This document shows positions 47,100 through 58,861 of a DNA stretch of 64,000 nt, piece by piece. A program made the translations under genes and the position numbers. A model generated the notes under the pieces. That model was not told the DNA's origin and made no database searches. It was given only the letters and a program-made list of their open reading frames with translations. Within the stretch, counting starts at the first letter, position 1; the number at the start of each line of letters is the position of its first letter. This DNA comes from Acorus gramineus (lineage: Eukaryota > Streptophyta > Magnoliopsida > Acorales > Acoraceae): the NCBI GenBank assembly GCA_030737835.1, contig CM060849.1, forward strand, positions 24,498,855 to 24,562,854, in the 5' to 3' direction.

Positions 47100-47720
47100 C
47101 TAACCCGAGCCATGGGCCGTCACACCTTCCTACTATTTGATGATCGTCATGTGCCCATTTGGGAAATTCACCTCCCTCGCTCCACCTATGAAGCATCCTC
47201 AGTCTCGAATGCAACAGCAAAAGTGCTCCCACATGTTTTCCCAGTATACTCAAGTACCACGAAATAGTGCGGCATTCTTGGTAGGCCAGATGGACCAGAC
47301 CGCCGCTGGGACTATCAACTGTGTGATCCGAGCTGTGCTAGTTCTGTCTCTTGACCTCCTCAAGGCTTTCCCTACTCGCCAAAGTCCCTCCATTGATCCG
47401 AAGTGGGAGAGTCCCGTTCTCGCGCTCACCGCCGCCCATAGTTGTCTGGAGATCCTACATTGGTAGAAAAGATGGCCCATCGTCTCGGACTCCTCTGCGC
47501 AAAGGATGCATGTGGTCAGGGAGGAAGGATCCCACTTGGCCCGGTATGTCATAGTGAGCAAACGCACATGGTAGAACAACCACATGAAGACCTTGATCTT
47601 AAACGGTATTTTTGGCCTCTAGATCTGGATCACTTTATGTATGATGGTTGGGGCACCCGCGCGGTTCCGACGCCACCAGTGGTATCCTTCCTTGACAGAG
47701 AAGGCACCCATCGGATGTGA
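47100..47720 (-). pseudogene. LINE ORF2 3' remnant: zf-RVT domain
   Basis: The minus-strand frame reads KIKVFMWLFYHVRLLTM, TCILCAEESETMGHLFYQCR, RQLWAAVSARTGL and VPAAVWSIWPTKNAALFRG. This is the reverse-transcriptase zinc-binding domain (C..C...E...HLF..C) plus the W.IW..RN.A.F motif at the end of plant LINE polyproteins. It is cut off upstream of this domain; the frame ends soon after. Confidence 0.88.
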
Positions 47721-47954
47721 CCTCTATCGTGTACTCTTAAATTCAATTTTTTCTACTTTTCAAATTAGTAGCATCTACAATTACTTTTCTAACAAATGAC
47801 TAATAAACTTCTTTTTTTTTTTTAGAGATATCGCTGACAAAAAGATTTTAACATGTATATTTTAGAAAATAGAATATTTTTAGAAGTATCTATACAACGT
47901 ATCGCTCACTCCACTCGAGACTAATACTACATATCCTTGCTCCAATATTATGAT

Positions 47955-48455
47955 CGATTGTCTGGTGGCTAGACAGGTTTAGAGTGCCATGGGGATGGCT
48001 ATAAGCCTTGTCACCCAGTTCTCGACTCTTGAAGAGCTGTTAAAAACTGGCAAGAAGCTTTCAACGTGCAAGGACAAGTCTTTTCGGGCTAAAGTGTTTC
48101 GCTCCATTATCCCCGCTGCATTTTGGGCTTTGTGGTTCTCCCGGAATAACTTCATTTGTAGAGGGACAAAGGTGAAATGGTCTTTGAATTTATTTAGGAA
48201 TGTGGGTGCAAAAAGGATTAGGGGGTGTGTGTGTGTGTTGGGGGGGGGGGAGTGTCCCTTTGTATTGAGGAGTAGGACTAATGTTTGGGAGTTGGATTCA
48301 GAGGCATGGATAGATAGACAGACCTATCTTCTACTCTACTCTTGGATCCAGGGTGTCTCATTGTAACCTTAGGCATTCCCTTTTCTTTTAGGTTTTTTTT
48401 TTAGCAATGAAAATAAGACCGATGCCTACCTTTCTTATTAAAAAAACAAAAAACC
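47955..48455 (+). pseudogene. LINE ORF2 C-terminal end with 3' UTR and A-rich tail
   Basis: The plus-strand frame reads FRAKVFRSIIPAAFWALWFS then RNNFICRGTKVKWSLNLFRN, the last conserved block of plant LINE ORF2. A stop, a T-rich 3' UTR and a short A-rich tail (AAAAAAACAAAAAAC, about 48440-48454) follow. A 5'-truncated copy, opposed to its minus-strand neighbour. Confidence 0.8.
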
Positions 48456-49045
48456 CAAATCCACCCAGCTTTTCCTAGAGGATATCTTATATAAATATTG
48501 AATCACCCAAGGGGTTTTACTATATAAAACAAAGAACTATAAACATCAATAGGAGAATAACCCAGATCCCCCAATATTCAACAATTAAACCTTCAACTCT
48601 CATTACCCCCATCTTTATTCATTCATGTTCTATTTATAAATATTAAATCGTCCAAGGGGTTTTTACGCAAAAACGGAATCCCATTTTTAAAATCCAATAT
48701 CAACTCCGCGTGCCCCGCAAACTGAAATGCGGCCATGGCGGTACAAAAAAATCTTCAATTATCCCAAAATAAAATAATAATTATTATTATTACAATAATA
48801 TAATATAATAAAAACCGTCCACACTTCGAGAAGATGAGATACAGAGACGTGGGCGTTACAATAATAAAATACTTCTCCGGTGGCAATACCGTAATTACGT
48901 GACGCATCAGAGGTCATCCACGTCTTTGCTCCCCCCCCTCCACTCACCCTCATATATATACTCTCATCTTCTCAAAAAACACCAAACTCAAAATAGATAA
49001 ATATATATCTATATTAAAAAAAAAAAACTCTTCATCGGCACGGCC
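48456..49045 (+). promoter_or_regulatory. Promoter region of the F-box gene
   Basis: A TATA run (TATATATA, 48953-48960) lies about 90 bp before the start codon. Further upstream the phrase TATAAATATTRAATCRYCCA + AGGGGTTTT occurs twice (about 48490 and 48634), a local duplication 145 bp apart. Confidence 0.55.
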
Positions 49046-49975
49046 ATGGAAGACCTCCACCCGGACCTCCTCCTCCAGATCCTCCGCCGCCTCGACCCAC
49101 CTTCCCTCGCCGCCGTCTCCGCCTCCTCCTCCCACCTCCTCCGCCTCTCCTCCGAACCCCACCTCCTCCACCACCTCTCCCTCTCCACCTGGCCCTCCCT
49201 CCGCCACCTCCCCACTCCCCACCTCCACCTCCTCTCCTCCAAATCCTTCCTCTCCGACGCCTTCCCCTCCCCCTCCTCCGCCGCTGCCGGTTCCGGCTGG
49301 TTCTGCGGCGGCGACCTCATCTCCGCCGTCGATCTCTACCACAACCACGACCTCCTCCTCTCCTCGGTCATCGTCACGGACACCTCCGACCCCTGGTTCT
49401 CCACCTCCCCCTTCCGAATCGACGCTCCGGCCCCCGCCGCGGACGCGCCCGCCGTCGATCCGGCAAGGCTGCGTCTGACGTGGATAGCGATGGACTCGGG
49501 GGGTGGTGGTCGTCGCCGCCGCGCGGCGGACCTCTCGTCCGGCCGCCCAGTCTCCGTGCAGCGGCACTGGCTGACCGGAGATATGCAGGTGCGGTTCGCG
49601 ACGGTGCTGGGCCCCGCGGCGGTGGCGGCGGTGGTCGTCACTTGCGGGAGGCGCCGCGGGGAGGGGGAAGAGGAGGGTTGTTGGCACGTGCGGGAGGCGA
49701 TTCTCGTGGTGGAGGACGTGGAGGGGGTCTGCCTGAACGGGAGGGAGGGTCTGGCGGTGATAGAGGCGGCGATGGGTGGAGGGAGGCGGAGGGAGGCGGA
49801 GGGAGAGGCGGAGGAGAGGTGGTCGGAGTTTCAGAAGAGGAGGAGGGAGAGGAGGGAGGGGAAGCTCAGGAGGGAGAGGAGGCTCGACACGTGTTGCGTT
49901 CTGATTGGCGTGTCCGCTCTGGTCTCCTTTTGGGGTCTCCTCCTATGGTCTCACCTGTCGGTGCCGACATGTTAA
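49046..49975 (+). CDS. F-box protein with C-terminal transmembrane anchor (At2g27310-like)
   Basis: Single exon, 309 aa. Residues about 3-45 form an F-box: LHPDLLLQILRRLDPPSLAA, VSASSSHLLRLS, then the shortened CLWS-like LSLSTWPSL. Such proteins bind SKP1 and act as the substrate receptor of an SCF ubiquitin ligase. The middle part contains DTSDPWFSTSPFRIDA and VSVQRHWLTGDMQVRFATVL, recognisable from the plant family typified by Arabidopsis At2g27310 and At2g36090. A basic stretch (about 260-286, many RRR) precedes a hydrophobic segment CCVLIGVSALVSFWGLLLW near the C-terminus, a tail anchor. Very GC-rich third positions create long spurious frames on both strands. The next gene lies tail-to-tail 66 bp away. 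Substrate unknown. Confidence 0.9.
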   Translation: MEDLHPDLLLQILRRLDPPSLAAVSASSSHLLRLSSEPHLLHHLSLSTWPSLRHLPTPHLHLLSSKSFLSDAFPSPSSAAAGSGWFCGGDLISAVDLYHNHDLLLSSVIVTDTSDPWFSTSPFRIDAPAPAADAPAVDPARLRLTWIAMDSGGGGRRRRAADLSSGRPVSVQRHWLTGDMQVRFATVLGPAAVAAVVVTCGRRRGEGEEEGCWHVREAILVVEDVEGVCLNGREGLAVIEAAMGGGRRREAEGEAEERWSEFQKRRRERREGKLRRERRLDTCCVLIGVSALVSFWGLLLWSHLSVPTC

Positions 49976-50023
49976 CACACACTGCAATGTATAAAATGTC
50001 TGTAATTTGTTTTTGTTATACAA

Positions 50024-50043
50024 ACTCTCTCTCTCTCTCTCTC
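50024..50043. repeat. CT microsatellite between the convergent genes
   Basis: (CT)10 sits between the two stop codons and touches the last codon of the minus-strand LRR gene, so it lies in both predicted 3' ends. Confidence 0.85.
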
Positions 50044-53000
50044 AGTCGTCCCAGGCGGAAGGACCGCCAGTTCCGATATCCGAATCTGTTGTCGAGATGA
50101 ACTGAAACACGGCGCCGCCCTCGATTTTGTTCTTGCGTGCCTTGTGTTTTTTCTTCGCCTCCTTTGAACTCACATCCGACAGATCACCAAGTGGTTTCGC
50201 TCCTTCGCCTTCCATAGCATTGTCTCTGGCACTCTCCGAGAGCACGATGTACATGAACGGGGCGTCTGCGTCGTCTATCTCATCAAACTTGGGGTTCTTC
50301 TTGTCAGCCTTCCGCTTCTTTGGCTTGGTTTCCTCGACCTGTGTTTCAGCTGACACTTTCGCGCGCTTCTCTCTCTTTCCGTGCATTATGTGTGTGTCAG
50401 AACGATCGATCTTGCTCTTTTCGTGCACTATGCGAGTGTCAGAATGATCAATCGAATCGATGGACCGGGAATTGAATACCTTGAGTTTGGGTAACAGTTT
50501 CTCGACCTGCAGAGTTAGTTGGGTGGGGGAGGGGGGATTAGATGGATTGAAAGAGATGGCGAAGAATAGAAGATTGTGAGAGAGAATTGAAGTGTCGGTG
50601 TCACAAACCTCTTTGGCGAGTTTATCATTTTGGGCGATGGGGTTCCCTAAGAGATTGAGGTTCTTAAGACTTTGTAGGGAGGAAATCACCTGCACATTTT
50701 TTTTTATCTGAGTTGTGTATTTATTTTTTATTTTTGGGTTCACGTTTCTTTGGTGGTCCAGGAAATGGGCATTAAATTTGAAAGAGATGTTTCCGGATCA
50801 AAAACTTTGAATGGCTTTTGCATACCTTTAATTCAGAAAATCTACTGATGAGGTTGTTCCCCAGATCAAGATTTCGGAGCTTGGTGTTCTGTGACAGCTC
50901 GACCGGTAGCGACTGAAGAAAAAAAATAAAATAATAATTAACATCTTAAGATGACTGAACCGATGAGAGAAATAATAGCAAAACAAGATAAATGAACATC
51001 TAAGATAATATAGATTTGATAAACTGATGGATATCCAGATTGACCAAAATTTAAAGTCTGTAGAGCAATCGCCATTACTATAGAGTATAGACTTAATGGC
51101 ATGGCAGAAAAGTAGGCCTAATACCTTTCACACAAGAGCAAGTGAGAAAGTAAAGTATCTCTCAGACAACTTGATTGATTAAGTTGCGCGAGGCTACTCC
51201 CATCTGCTGTCCCCGCCCCGTTATTCGTCCCATCTCACCCAATCTTTTGTAACCCCTAATCCCACCCTCGTGCTATTTCAGCCCTAACCCCGCCCCATTC
51301 ATTTCTATATAGTATATACGTCTCTCTCTCACTAACTCGCACTAACAATTGGGAGGGACGCATAGTAGTATCCCACAAAGCGAAATGGGAGGTTCACTAG
51401 GATCTGGAGGGTGACAGCTTCAGATACCACACCAACTATGTTTTTCTTTTTTTAAAAGAAAAAAAGAAAAAAAAAAGCAGAACTACCCCTAACCTCTCTA
51501 CCATCACCACTACCACCATCACATGTAACAGTGCAGTTTACGCCAAACAAATTTTTAAACAGTGCAATGATATTCCCTTGTAAAACTTAAATAACAATAT
51601 TTTATCAATGTCAAAAGCAAATCTGCAATAAATCCTTCTGGATGTACAATGTTCAGAATTTCCAAGACAAATGGATGATGATCAACTGTGACCACACAAT
51701 TTATTCATTCCAAGGACAATTAAGAAGTTGACAAAATGTCCAAAGGTCAAAAAATCCAAGACGAAAGATAAAAAAAAATATTTGGGCTATCAAATATGGA
51801 GCATTTGAGAACCAATAAGCACCAGTTGGGATTAAGATAACAAATTTAATGGTGTTCAAGAAGAAATTCATAGACTTCGGAACCAAAGAACATACCGTGA
51901 TCTCATTGTGAGAAAGTCGAACCTCCTTCAAATTACTGCACAACATTATAGAAGAGCCGATGCTTTGAATTTTACAGTGGGTGAGAGAGAGCTGAAACAA
52001 TACAAGTTAGCAGCAGGAATTGTATTTTGTGTCATAATTTATAGTAGTGAGTTAGAAAAAAGGAATTGAATAGACTCCACATTCATAAAAATTTCTTACT
52101 TTGGTTAGAGATTTTGCTTTTGCCAACGACACGCCAATGTCATGAATTGGGTTCCGGGAAAGCACTGAAAAAATGGATGGAGAACAGAATAATTCACCAA
52201 ATAAATATTCCCAGGATAATCAATATTTATAACAATGTATCCAGTGGTAAGTTGTGGACCAATTACATGTTTTCAGAAGTTAAATCTTTTTGTCAGAAAG
52301 TAAGGACCTGTTCTAACTTCTAACCATCAAAAAAATAAGAAGAAACTGATTTGATGCATGGAACATTGCCCAGTATGTATCGGTTCACCAATCAATGAAC
52401 GCGTCAAAAATTTAAGTGCAAATAAAAATTACCTTTCCTGTATTTGACATAAACTGCAATTGCAAGATAAGTGGCCAACCAATGTTGTAGTAGTCACCTC
52501 AATATAACTGGAAGAGAATCAATACTTTTTCTATTTAAGAAGGCCTTAGAAATGGTATTTTGGAAACACCAAATGTGTCTAGAACATATTTTGGGATTTT
52601 AAAAAAAAAATATCTATTTAAGCAGGCCTGAGATACCTTTTTCTTTTTAGAAAGATCATGTGCATTACATTGACTGATAAGATATAAAGGAAGAAAAGAT
52701 GCAGCAATTACAAAACAAATGCACAGGTTGGATACAAGTTAAATTCACCCATAGAGACTGTCCCATGGAGTGCAGCCCAAAATTGAAACAACTATTTACT
52801 CTACAAAAAACTTTCCGGCTATTGATCGGCACCTTCGTGGCCCTGAGAATATGTCTACTCTGGTCCCCAGACACAAAAAATCCAAAAAGACCAGAACCTA
52901 TCTTGGGATGATTTTTGGGACAGCAGTCATAGTGGAAAACCTTTTTTTTTTCAGAAGACTTTATTTTAGAACATGAGAATTTAAATAACACTTACCCAGA

Positions 53001-54301
53001 GTATTCAAATACTCAAGTTTATCAAGCTGACATATAGATGATATCTCATTGTCTGCAAAACAAAAGAAGAGGGCACATTTAGTTGGAAATATAGCAATAT
53101 CATGTTCAAACAAGACAACAAACAAAATTGAACATGAAACTTGCCATTCAGAATCAATGCCCCCAAGCTTGTAACATGTTTGACCTCCTCCATAGACTTG
53201 ATCTTATTTCGACCGGCATTTAATACCTGGCAAAAAAGGCAAAAAGAAATATAATATGTTTTATCCCTTGTTCAACACAAAGGTCACAATCAAGACAACA
53301 TGAGCAAAGCAAATGCTGAAATAGCATATATAAGATCCACAGCCAAGTTGTGGGCTTCAGTTCAATTTCTACAATCAACTGAATCAAGCAACTGAAACTC
53401 TGGTTGGAGACATCTTATAAGAATGGTCAAAATGCATTACATTATATTATCATACAACTCACATTGACATCTTAAATTACTCACAAACAGTGAATATCAA
53501 CCACAAGATCCATGCCAGAGGTGCGAGAGAACAATCAATGAAATAAACATCCCATAACCAAATTGGGTTAAAACCAAAAATAAAAACAAAACAAAAGAGA
53601 GACATGTAGACATGCAAGACTTTAGAGGCATGAAAGAACCAACCAAGCACCAAAAACACTGGTTGAGGTCCTCTAATCACTCAATTGCACCAAATTCACA
53701 CAGAAACATATTCAATATCTCGATTTACTCACAAAGACATCAAAATCGATCACAATACAATGTAAAACACATGCATTTCACTCAATCCGGTCATTTCTTA
53801 ATCATGTAATTGAAAAAGAGATGATATAAATCAACAACCGAACATCAACTACTTCAGATACGCATAAGAACCCACCGTAAGCTTTGGAAGCCCTTCGATT
53901 CCTCTCAAGCTCTCGAGCTTGTTCTGTACGACAGACAACCACTTCAAATTCACGCACGAGCGCAACCCCTGCACACAAAAAAGCCACTCCCTTCACATTC
54001 TCAAAATACGGTCTCAAAAACCCCAGAAAATCAAAAGATTTCAAAACCCTAACGACACCTCAAGATCGGCCAAGCTGTTGAAGCTGAGGTCGACCCTCTC
54101 CAGGTTCGCGAACCCGCCCAAACACGAGACCTGATCGAAAAAACAAAAACAGTAAGTGAGCGTGAACCCTAAAAAAAAGGTGTGATTTTGGGGATGCTTT
54201 ACGTCGGAGAGGGCCCTGTGAGAGAGATTGGCGGAGATGACCGAGGAGGGGTCTCGGTCCTCCTGGTCCCGGACGACCTGATCGGGGCTCAGCCGCGTCA
54301 T
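50042..54301 (-). CDS. SDS22-type leucine-rich-repeat protein (At5g22320-like)
   Basis: Ten exons: 54301-54203, 54130-54059, 53968-53876, 53226-53145, 53052-52996, 52164-52100, 51991-51896, 50912-50826, 50689-50609, 50506-50042; 1197 nt, 398 aa, all phases consistent. Start MTRLSPDQVVRDQ chosen by family length; an upstream in-frame ATG (54382) would add 27 residues. Residues about 20-245 form consecutive LRRs of 22 residues (LERVDLSFNSLADLE, LKWLSVVQNKLESL, LGALILNDNEISSI, LVLSRN-like, LKEVRLSHNEIT, LRNLDLGNNLIS, LKNLNLLGNPIA). The tail is Lys-rich with nuclear-signal-like KPKKRKADKK and KKKHKARKNK. Intron 4 (53144-53053) uses a GC donor. Intron 9 is 102 nt without in-frame stop. Molecular role unproven; SDS22-like LRRs are protein-binding scaffolds. 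Confidence 0.92.
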
Positions 54302-54485
54302 CTCTTCCGCGCCGTCCGATTTGGAGCGCTCTCTGTCTCTCTCTATCTCTCTTTCTAGGAAACGAAACCCTAGATCATTCAACGGGCCATTTAGGTATGC
54401 ACGTGCAAGTCACGCGCACAGGGGGTTTTACCCTCCACGCTCTCTTCCTGTAATTCTCACGCCATCACTCTCACAGTGGTAGTGG
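54302..54485 (-). promoter_or_regulatory. 5' flank of the LRR gene
   Basis: Contains a GAGA-type tract (minus strand, about 54330-54355) and an AAACCCTA telo-box-like motif (plus strand, 54365-54372), both common in 5' ends of housekeeping plant genes. No TATA box seen. Confidence 0.45.
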
Positions 54486-55020
54486 TGCAACTTTGATCAA
54501 TTAAATCCAATATGAACCGATTCAAACTGAATTTTTTTTCGGTTATGGTCAATAGTTTTTTTTTTTTAGATATGGATTGAAAACTAATAAAGTGAATACT
54601 TTAGTTTGGGTTTAGTTTTATTTAAAAAAAAATTGAGATAACCAAATCAAACCGTATTAAATTTAAGCACATGTATTTATAATCAATATTTATTTATATC
54701 ATTCTTTTTATATTAAAAACTATATAATTGTTTTACCATTAATACACTAATTTATATTATCAATCCTAACATTTTAGATATTTATGTAAAGTAAACCACC
54801 CTCCAAAAAAATGTTAACCAACCAAATTTACAAGAAAAAAATATTGGGTATATAAATGTTTATCTTTAACTGTTCGGTTCGGTTTAATTCGGGTTAACAA
54901 TATCGGTTCAATTCAGTTCGGGTTTTCGATTCGATTCGGTTATCGGGTTGAGTGTGATTATAATTTTATTCAATTTGGGTTTGCGAAAAAACGAATCAAA
55001 CTAACCGAATTGCACCCCTG
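54486..55020. mobile_element. hAT-like MITE
   Basis: The left end AGTGGTGCAACTTTGATC and the reverse-complemented right end CAGGGGTGCAATTCGGTTAG are alike. The interior has CGGTTCGGTTTAATTCGGG-type subterminal repeats usual in plant hAT elements. The flanking octamers are only partly alike. Confidence 0.55.
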
Positions 55021-56267
55021 AGTGTTGGCCATGGGGGCAACTGAAGCCACCCCTCCGGATTGGAATCCCACCCCTAAAAAAACTAAAAAAGGGGATGGAT
55101 TCCTCCTCAAGGAAAAAGGAGAGGCAGAGAGCACTGACAATAATGGTGGGTGATGGGCAACAGGTCAAGGATGACGACTAACCTTTCTCTCTTTCCTTTC
55201 TCTTTCTCACTCCTCCTGATCCCTCCGCCCATCCATCCGTCGCTGTCACTCACCATCGCTGTCCCCTCTGCCACTGTCGGTCACCTCCGCTCTTCTCTCA
55301 CTCTTCCTCTCTCTTTCTCTTTCTCTTTCTCTTTCTCCTTCTCCTTCTCCCTATATCGCATCCTCTCTTGTCGCCGCTACCTCCTCTGCTTGCCTCCACC
55401 ACCCTAAGCTCCCCTCTAGATCCAGAGGCGGACCTAAAGGTTGGTCGAGCCGGGCTGTAGCCTGCCCGGATTTTGTAATTTTTTTTTTTGTTATTGATGA
55501 TATATATTAGGATAATGCTACATACATCTTTTTTCTAGCCTTAATCCCAATCTATAAGTGTTTTGAATTTTTTAAAAATAGTATACCTCACCAAATGAGA
55601 TAAATACTTTTATAAAAATGAAATACATATTCCAATGAATTACATGAATGCATTTATATATAAAAAATGTGAAAATCAAAGTACTCAATTTTAATAATAT
55701 TTCATTTTCTTCACAAATATGTCTTTTGAATATCATATATTTGGTATATAAATAGTTACATCAAACATAAAAACAAAAAAATTATATATAAATATTAAAT
55801 ACTAGCCCACCCAAAATATTGTCCTAGATCCGCCCTTCTCTCTCTCTATCTATCAATCAATCTATCTTTCTTTTTTCTTGAAGATGGAAAACCACCCCAG
55901 AAAAAACAAATATAGTGGTGGGTTCCATCTTTAAAGGGTTTATTTAACCCTCCCCATTGGCCATAGCTGAAGATGTTGAAGTGAGGATTGCTAAAGTTGA
56001 GGTTACAAGAAAACGCATGGTCATGTCTATAGATGAAAGGATGGTCACTTTAAGAGCATTGAAATTACAATATATCATCTCAAAACAGTGATCTTATATG
56101 ATTCTCATGTTGTTCCTGCTTTTCACCACTTCAATATTCAAGTTCAATGACATATAGTTAAGTAGATATAATTTTTTATATGCTTTAATTTTTTTGTGAT
56201 GAGACATTGAAAACCCTAGAGAGATCATCACGGCGTAGTATCATACTATTTTTATTGATATCTCTTA
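55021..56267. other. Intergenic DNA with pyrimidine-rich tract
   Basis: A CTCTTT/CTCCTT tract at about 55300-55350 creates a low-complexity open frame. A partial family-B repeat lies at about 55505-55700. No gene seen. Confidence 0.5.
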
Positions 56268-56723
56268 GGTCTTGTTTGGATCCGCGGTCCCGCGGTTTTT
56301 ATGTTGTGAAATCTCAGAAAACACGAACCGTTGATCCAAATGTGTCATAAGGTTTGTAAAGAAAAAAAATGCCTCCCGCATGCTTTTTTTTTTTAAAAAA
56401 AAAAAAATATTCTCAACGCCCTCAAACTACTACGCTTTCAAAAAGCGAACATTGCAATGCCGCCGTCAGTCTATAAAAGTACCATATTGTCCTTAAACAA
56501 TTTTCAAAATTATCCATTATGTTCCATTTCAAAATAAAATCTCTTTGAATAAAAATGGTATTCTTGTAATCATCCAAACGAATAAGCTCAACGCAAGTGT
56601 CGTAGCCAAACAAGATTTTATTTTCATTTTTGGAGGGTTCTGAATGCACCCCACTCACCACCTAAATTTGGAGAAGCTGTGTATATGGAATCTCGAGTTG
56701 GGCACTTTACATCCAAATGAGCC
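56268..56723. mobile_element. MITE with GGYTYRTTTGGAT-like ends
   Basis: Left GGTCTTGTTTGGATCCG and reverse-complemented right GGCTCATTTGGATGTAAAG; about 455 bp, no coding text. Target duplication not clear. Confidence 0.45.
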
Positions 56724-58582
56724 ATAGCGTATCATCGTAGAAGATCTCACTGAAGGAGCATCTATAAAGAATTGAAAACCCTGGAGAGGAGTCAAAATCA
56801 CCAATGAAGGAGAAATGAGTCCATCTTATTCATATCCGTTGAGTCCATCTAAACCAATGATTTTTGTATATGATCCGTCGGATCCTAATATGACTTATAT
56901 CCGGTGGACGTTTTAGGGTGTCTCTAATTGCATCCCTCAAATTTGGGTGTACACCCCTATTTTTACACACCCATCAATAATCAGTGGATTCTTTTAAACA
57001 CCCCATGTTTAAGTGGAGCATTTAGTTTTCAAAGCACACCACACCCTTTCAAATGCAAGTTGAAACGGCCCTCTCTCACCTCTCTCAAACCCCTTTCAAA
57101 GCCTAAACCTTCCACCATCCCTCTTGCCCCTCTCTTCGTGGACACCCCTCGCGCGTCCGCTCATTTGCTCACCGTCGTCAACCTCCCCGTGCAGACGTCA
57201 TCCGTCCGTGCTCTCCCTCTCCGTCCAGCATCTCTAAATGGCCCTCTCTTGCTCTTTCTTCTCTTTCCATTGAGATATTCTATAAAGAGATTTATTTATT
57301 TTTGTGATTGAATGGTATAATATAATGAGCTTGATGATTTTTTTTAATATATATTTGTGATTGTGTCCATTTTCATGAATCGGATGCCATTTTTTTCATA
57401 ATAAGTCTACAAATTCTATTTGCATTTAAAGTCCTATGAATATTGTGAATTGTGTGTTTAGGGTTTCATGGATTTTTGCAGTGGTTTTATGGTTTCATTG
57501 TTGTTTAAGTTTCATTCATGTTAAAAAGTTTATGGTTGTTATTGAAATAGTTTTATTTAAATTAAAGGAGATGTGGCCCAATATAGCAAATTCAGAATCA
57601 GAGGAGATAGTGTAGCCTCATTTAGTACCTTTGTCAATGTGGAGATAGGCTAGCTAAGGCTATTTAACTATAATCACAACATCATTGTAGGCTGCTTTTT
57701 ATTAACAACAACATCTTTGTTTCCTTCAAAAAATTTATAATCTGAACATAAATTCTTTTTCCATAAATTGGGTTTACCTAGCAATTTTGTTGATTGAATC
57801 ATGAAGGTAAAACAATAATGTCACAAATGCCTGAAGTCATCATTAAAGCAAGTTAAATTAACTTAAAGTTATATCAAAATCAATATTAGATTTAATGTGT
57901 CAAAAATATCCTGTCTCCAGCATCGGAGCTGTATTAGGCCTTCCATATCCATGTTGTGCCCTATGCCCTCACACCTGCCAAGTGCCAACGTAAAAATATT
58001 GTATATTAGGCATTCCGGAGGTGCAATATCCAATGCTCATGGTTTATGTCTGATGCTGCTAATTTTCTCCATGTCATTGAAATATTTTATATCTTCTGGA
58101 TGATGCTTTACAATCAATTGAAACAGATATATGATCAAGGCTCCATAAAAAATTATCCATCTTCTTCCAAACACTACCAGATTGTTTCAAAGACCTCATT
58201 ACATTGCATGTTTGCGAATTCTTGCTACGTTGGATCTCATGTATATACTATTATATATATTCTTGAACATTTACAAAATTCAGGTTTTTAGAAGCATTGG
58301 ACACGTGTTTATTCTTTATGAAATTGAGTAGCATGATTTTGTATATGGTTAGTGAAAATGATTTATTCATACAATATGAATTTGAGAACCCTGATTAGGG
58401 GAGAATGATTTATGACAATCATTTATTCATACAATACAAATGTAGATTTTTTTTTCCCTGTGTGTGTTTTAATCCTTGCTATGTGGGGAAATGATACAGC
58501 ATAGCCCCTAAAAAATGTATTCGACTGACAATCTCAAACAGGGAGAATCAATTTAAAGATGTAGGCTCTAGTTTCAAAAATA

Positions 58583-58861
58583 TTGAAGTTGCAATCGAGC
58601 CATAAGAGGAGGAGCAAAGGGAAAGTGGTAGAGGTGGAAGTAGACTCAGATATTGATGAGGCAAGTAAGAAGGGTCTATTTCCTGGTGGACCAATAAATA
58701 ACGAGCTTCTTGTTGACTACCTGCACCACTTGGCCTATCGTATTTGGAATGGAAATGTATATACAATTTGGAATAATAAGACAACGCACCACTATCCACG
58801 CCGATTTCTCAACTTGTGTCACCCGTTCAAGCACGCCGCAATCAGGGTAATGAATATTTAA
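58583..58861 (+). pseudogene. Plant-mobile-domain-like exon fragment
   Basis: The frame reads KRRSKGKVVEVEVDSDIDEA, SKKGLFPGGPINNELLVDYL, HHLAYRIWNGN. The GGP-(I/V)-..LL..(Y/F)..H.A..IWN pattern recalls the start of plant mobile domain proteins ('serine/threonine protein phosphatase 7 long form'-like), which often ride in Mutator elements. Only this first block is present. The assignment rests on a short match. Confidence 0.5.

Noticed and set aside
48950..49687. 245-aa minus-strand open frame over the F-box gene
   Set aside because: GC-rich third positions of the F-box gene remove stops on the other strand; low-complexity Glu/Gly/Val text without a family match.
49480..50100. 206-aa plus-strand frame in another phase of the F-box gene
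   Set aside because: Gly/Arg/Glu low-complexity shadow that starts inside the F-box coding sequence and runs into the convergent gene.
55150..55407. 85-aa Ser/Phe/Leu-rich frame
   Set aside because: Caused by a CTTTCT/CTCCTT tract; low complexity.
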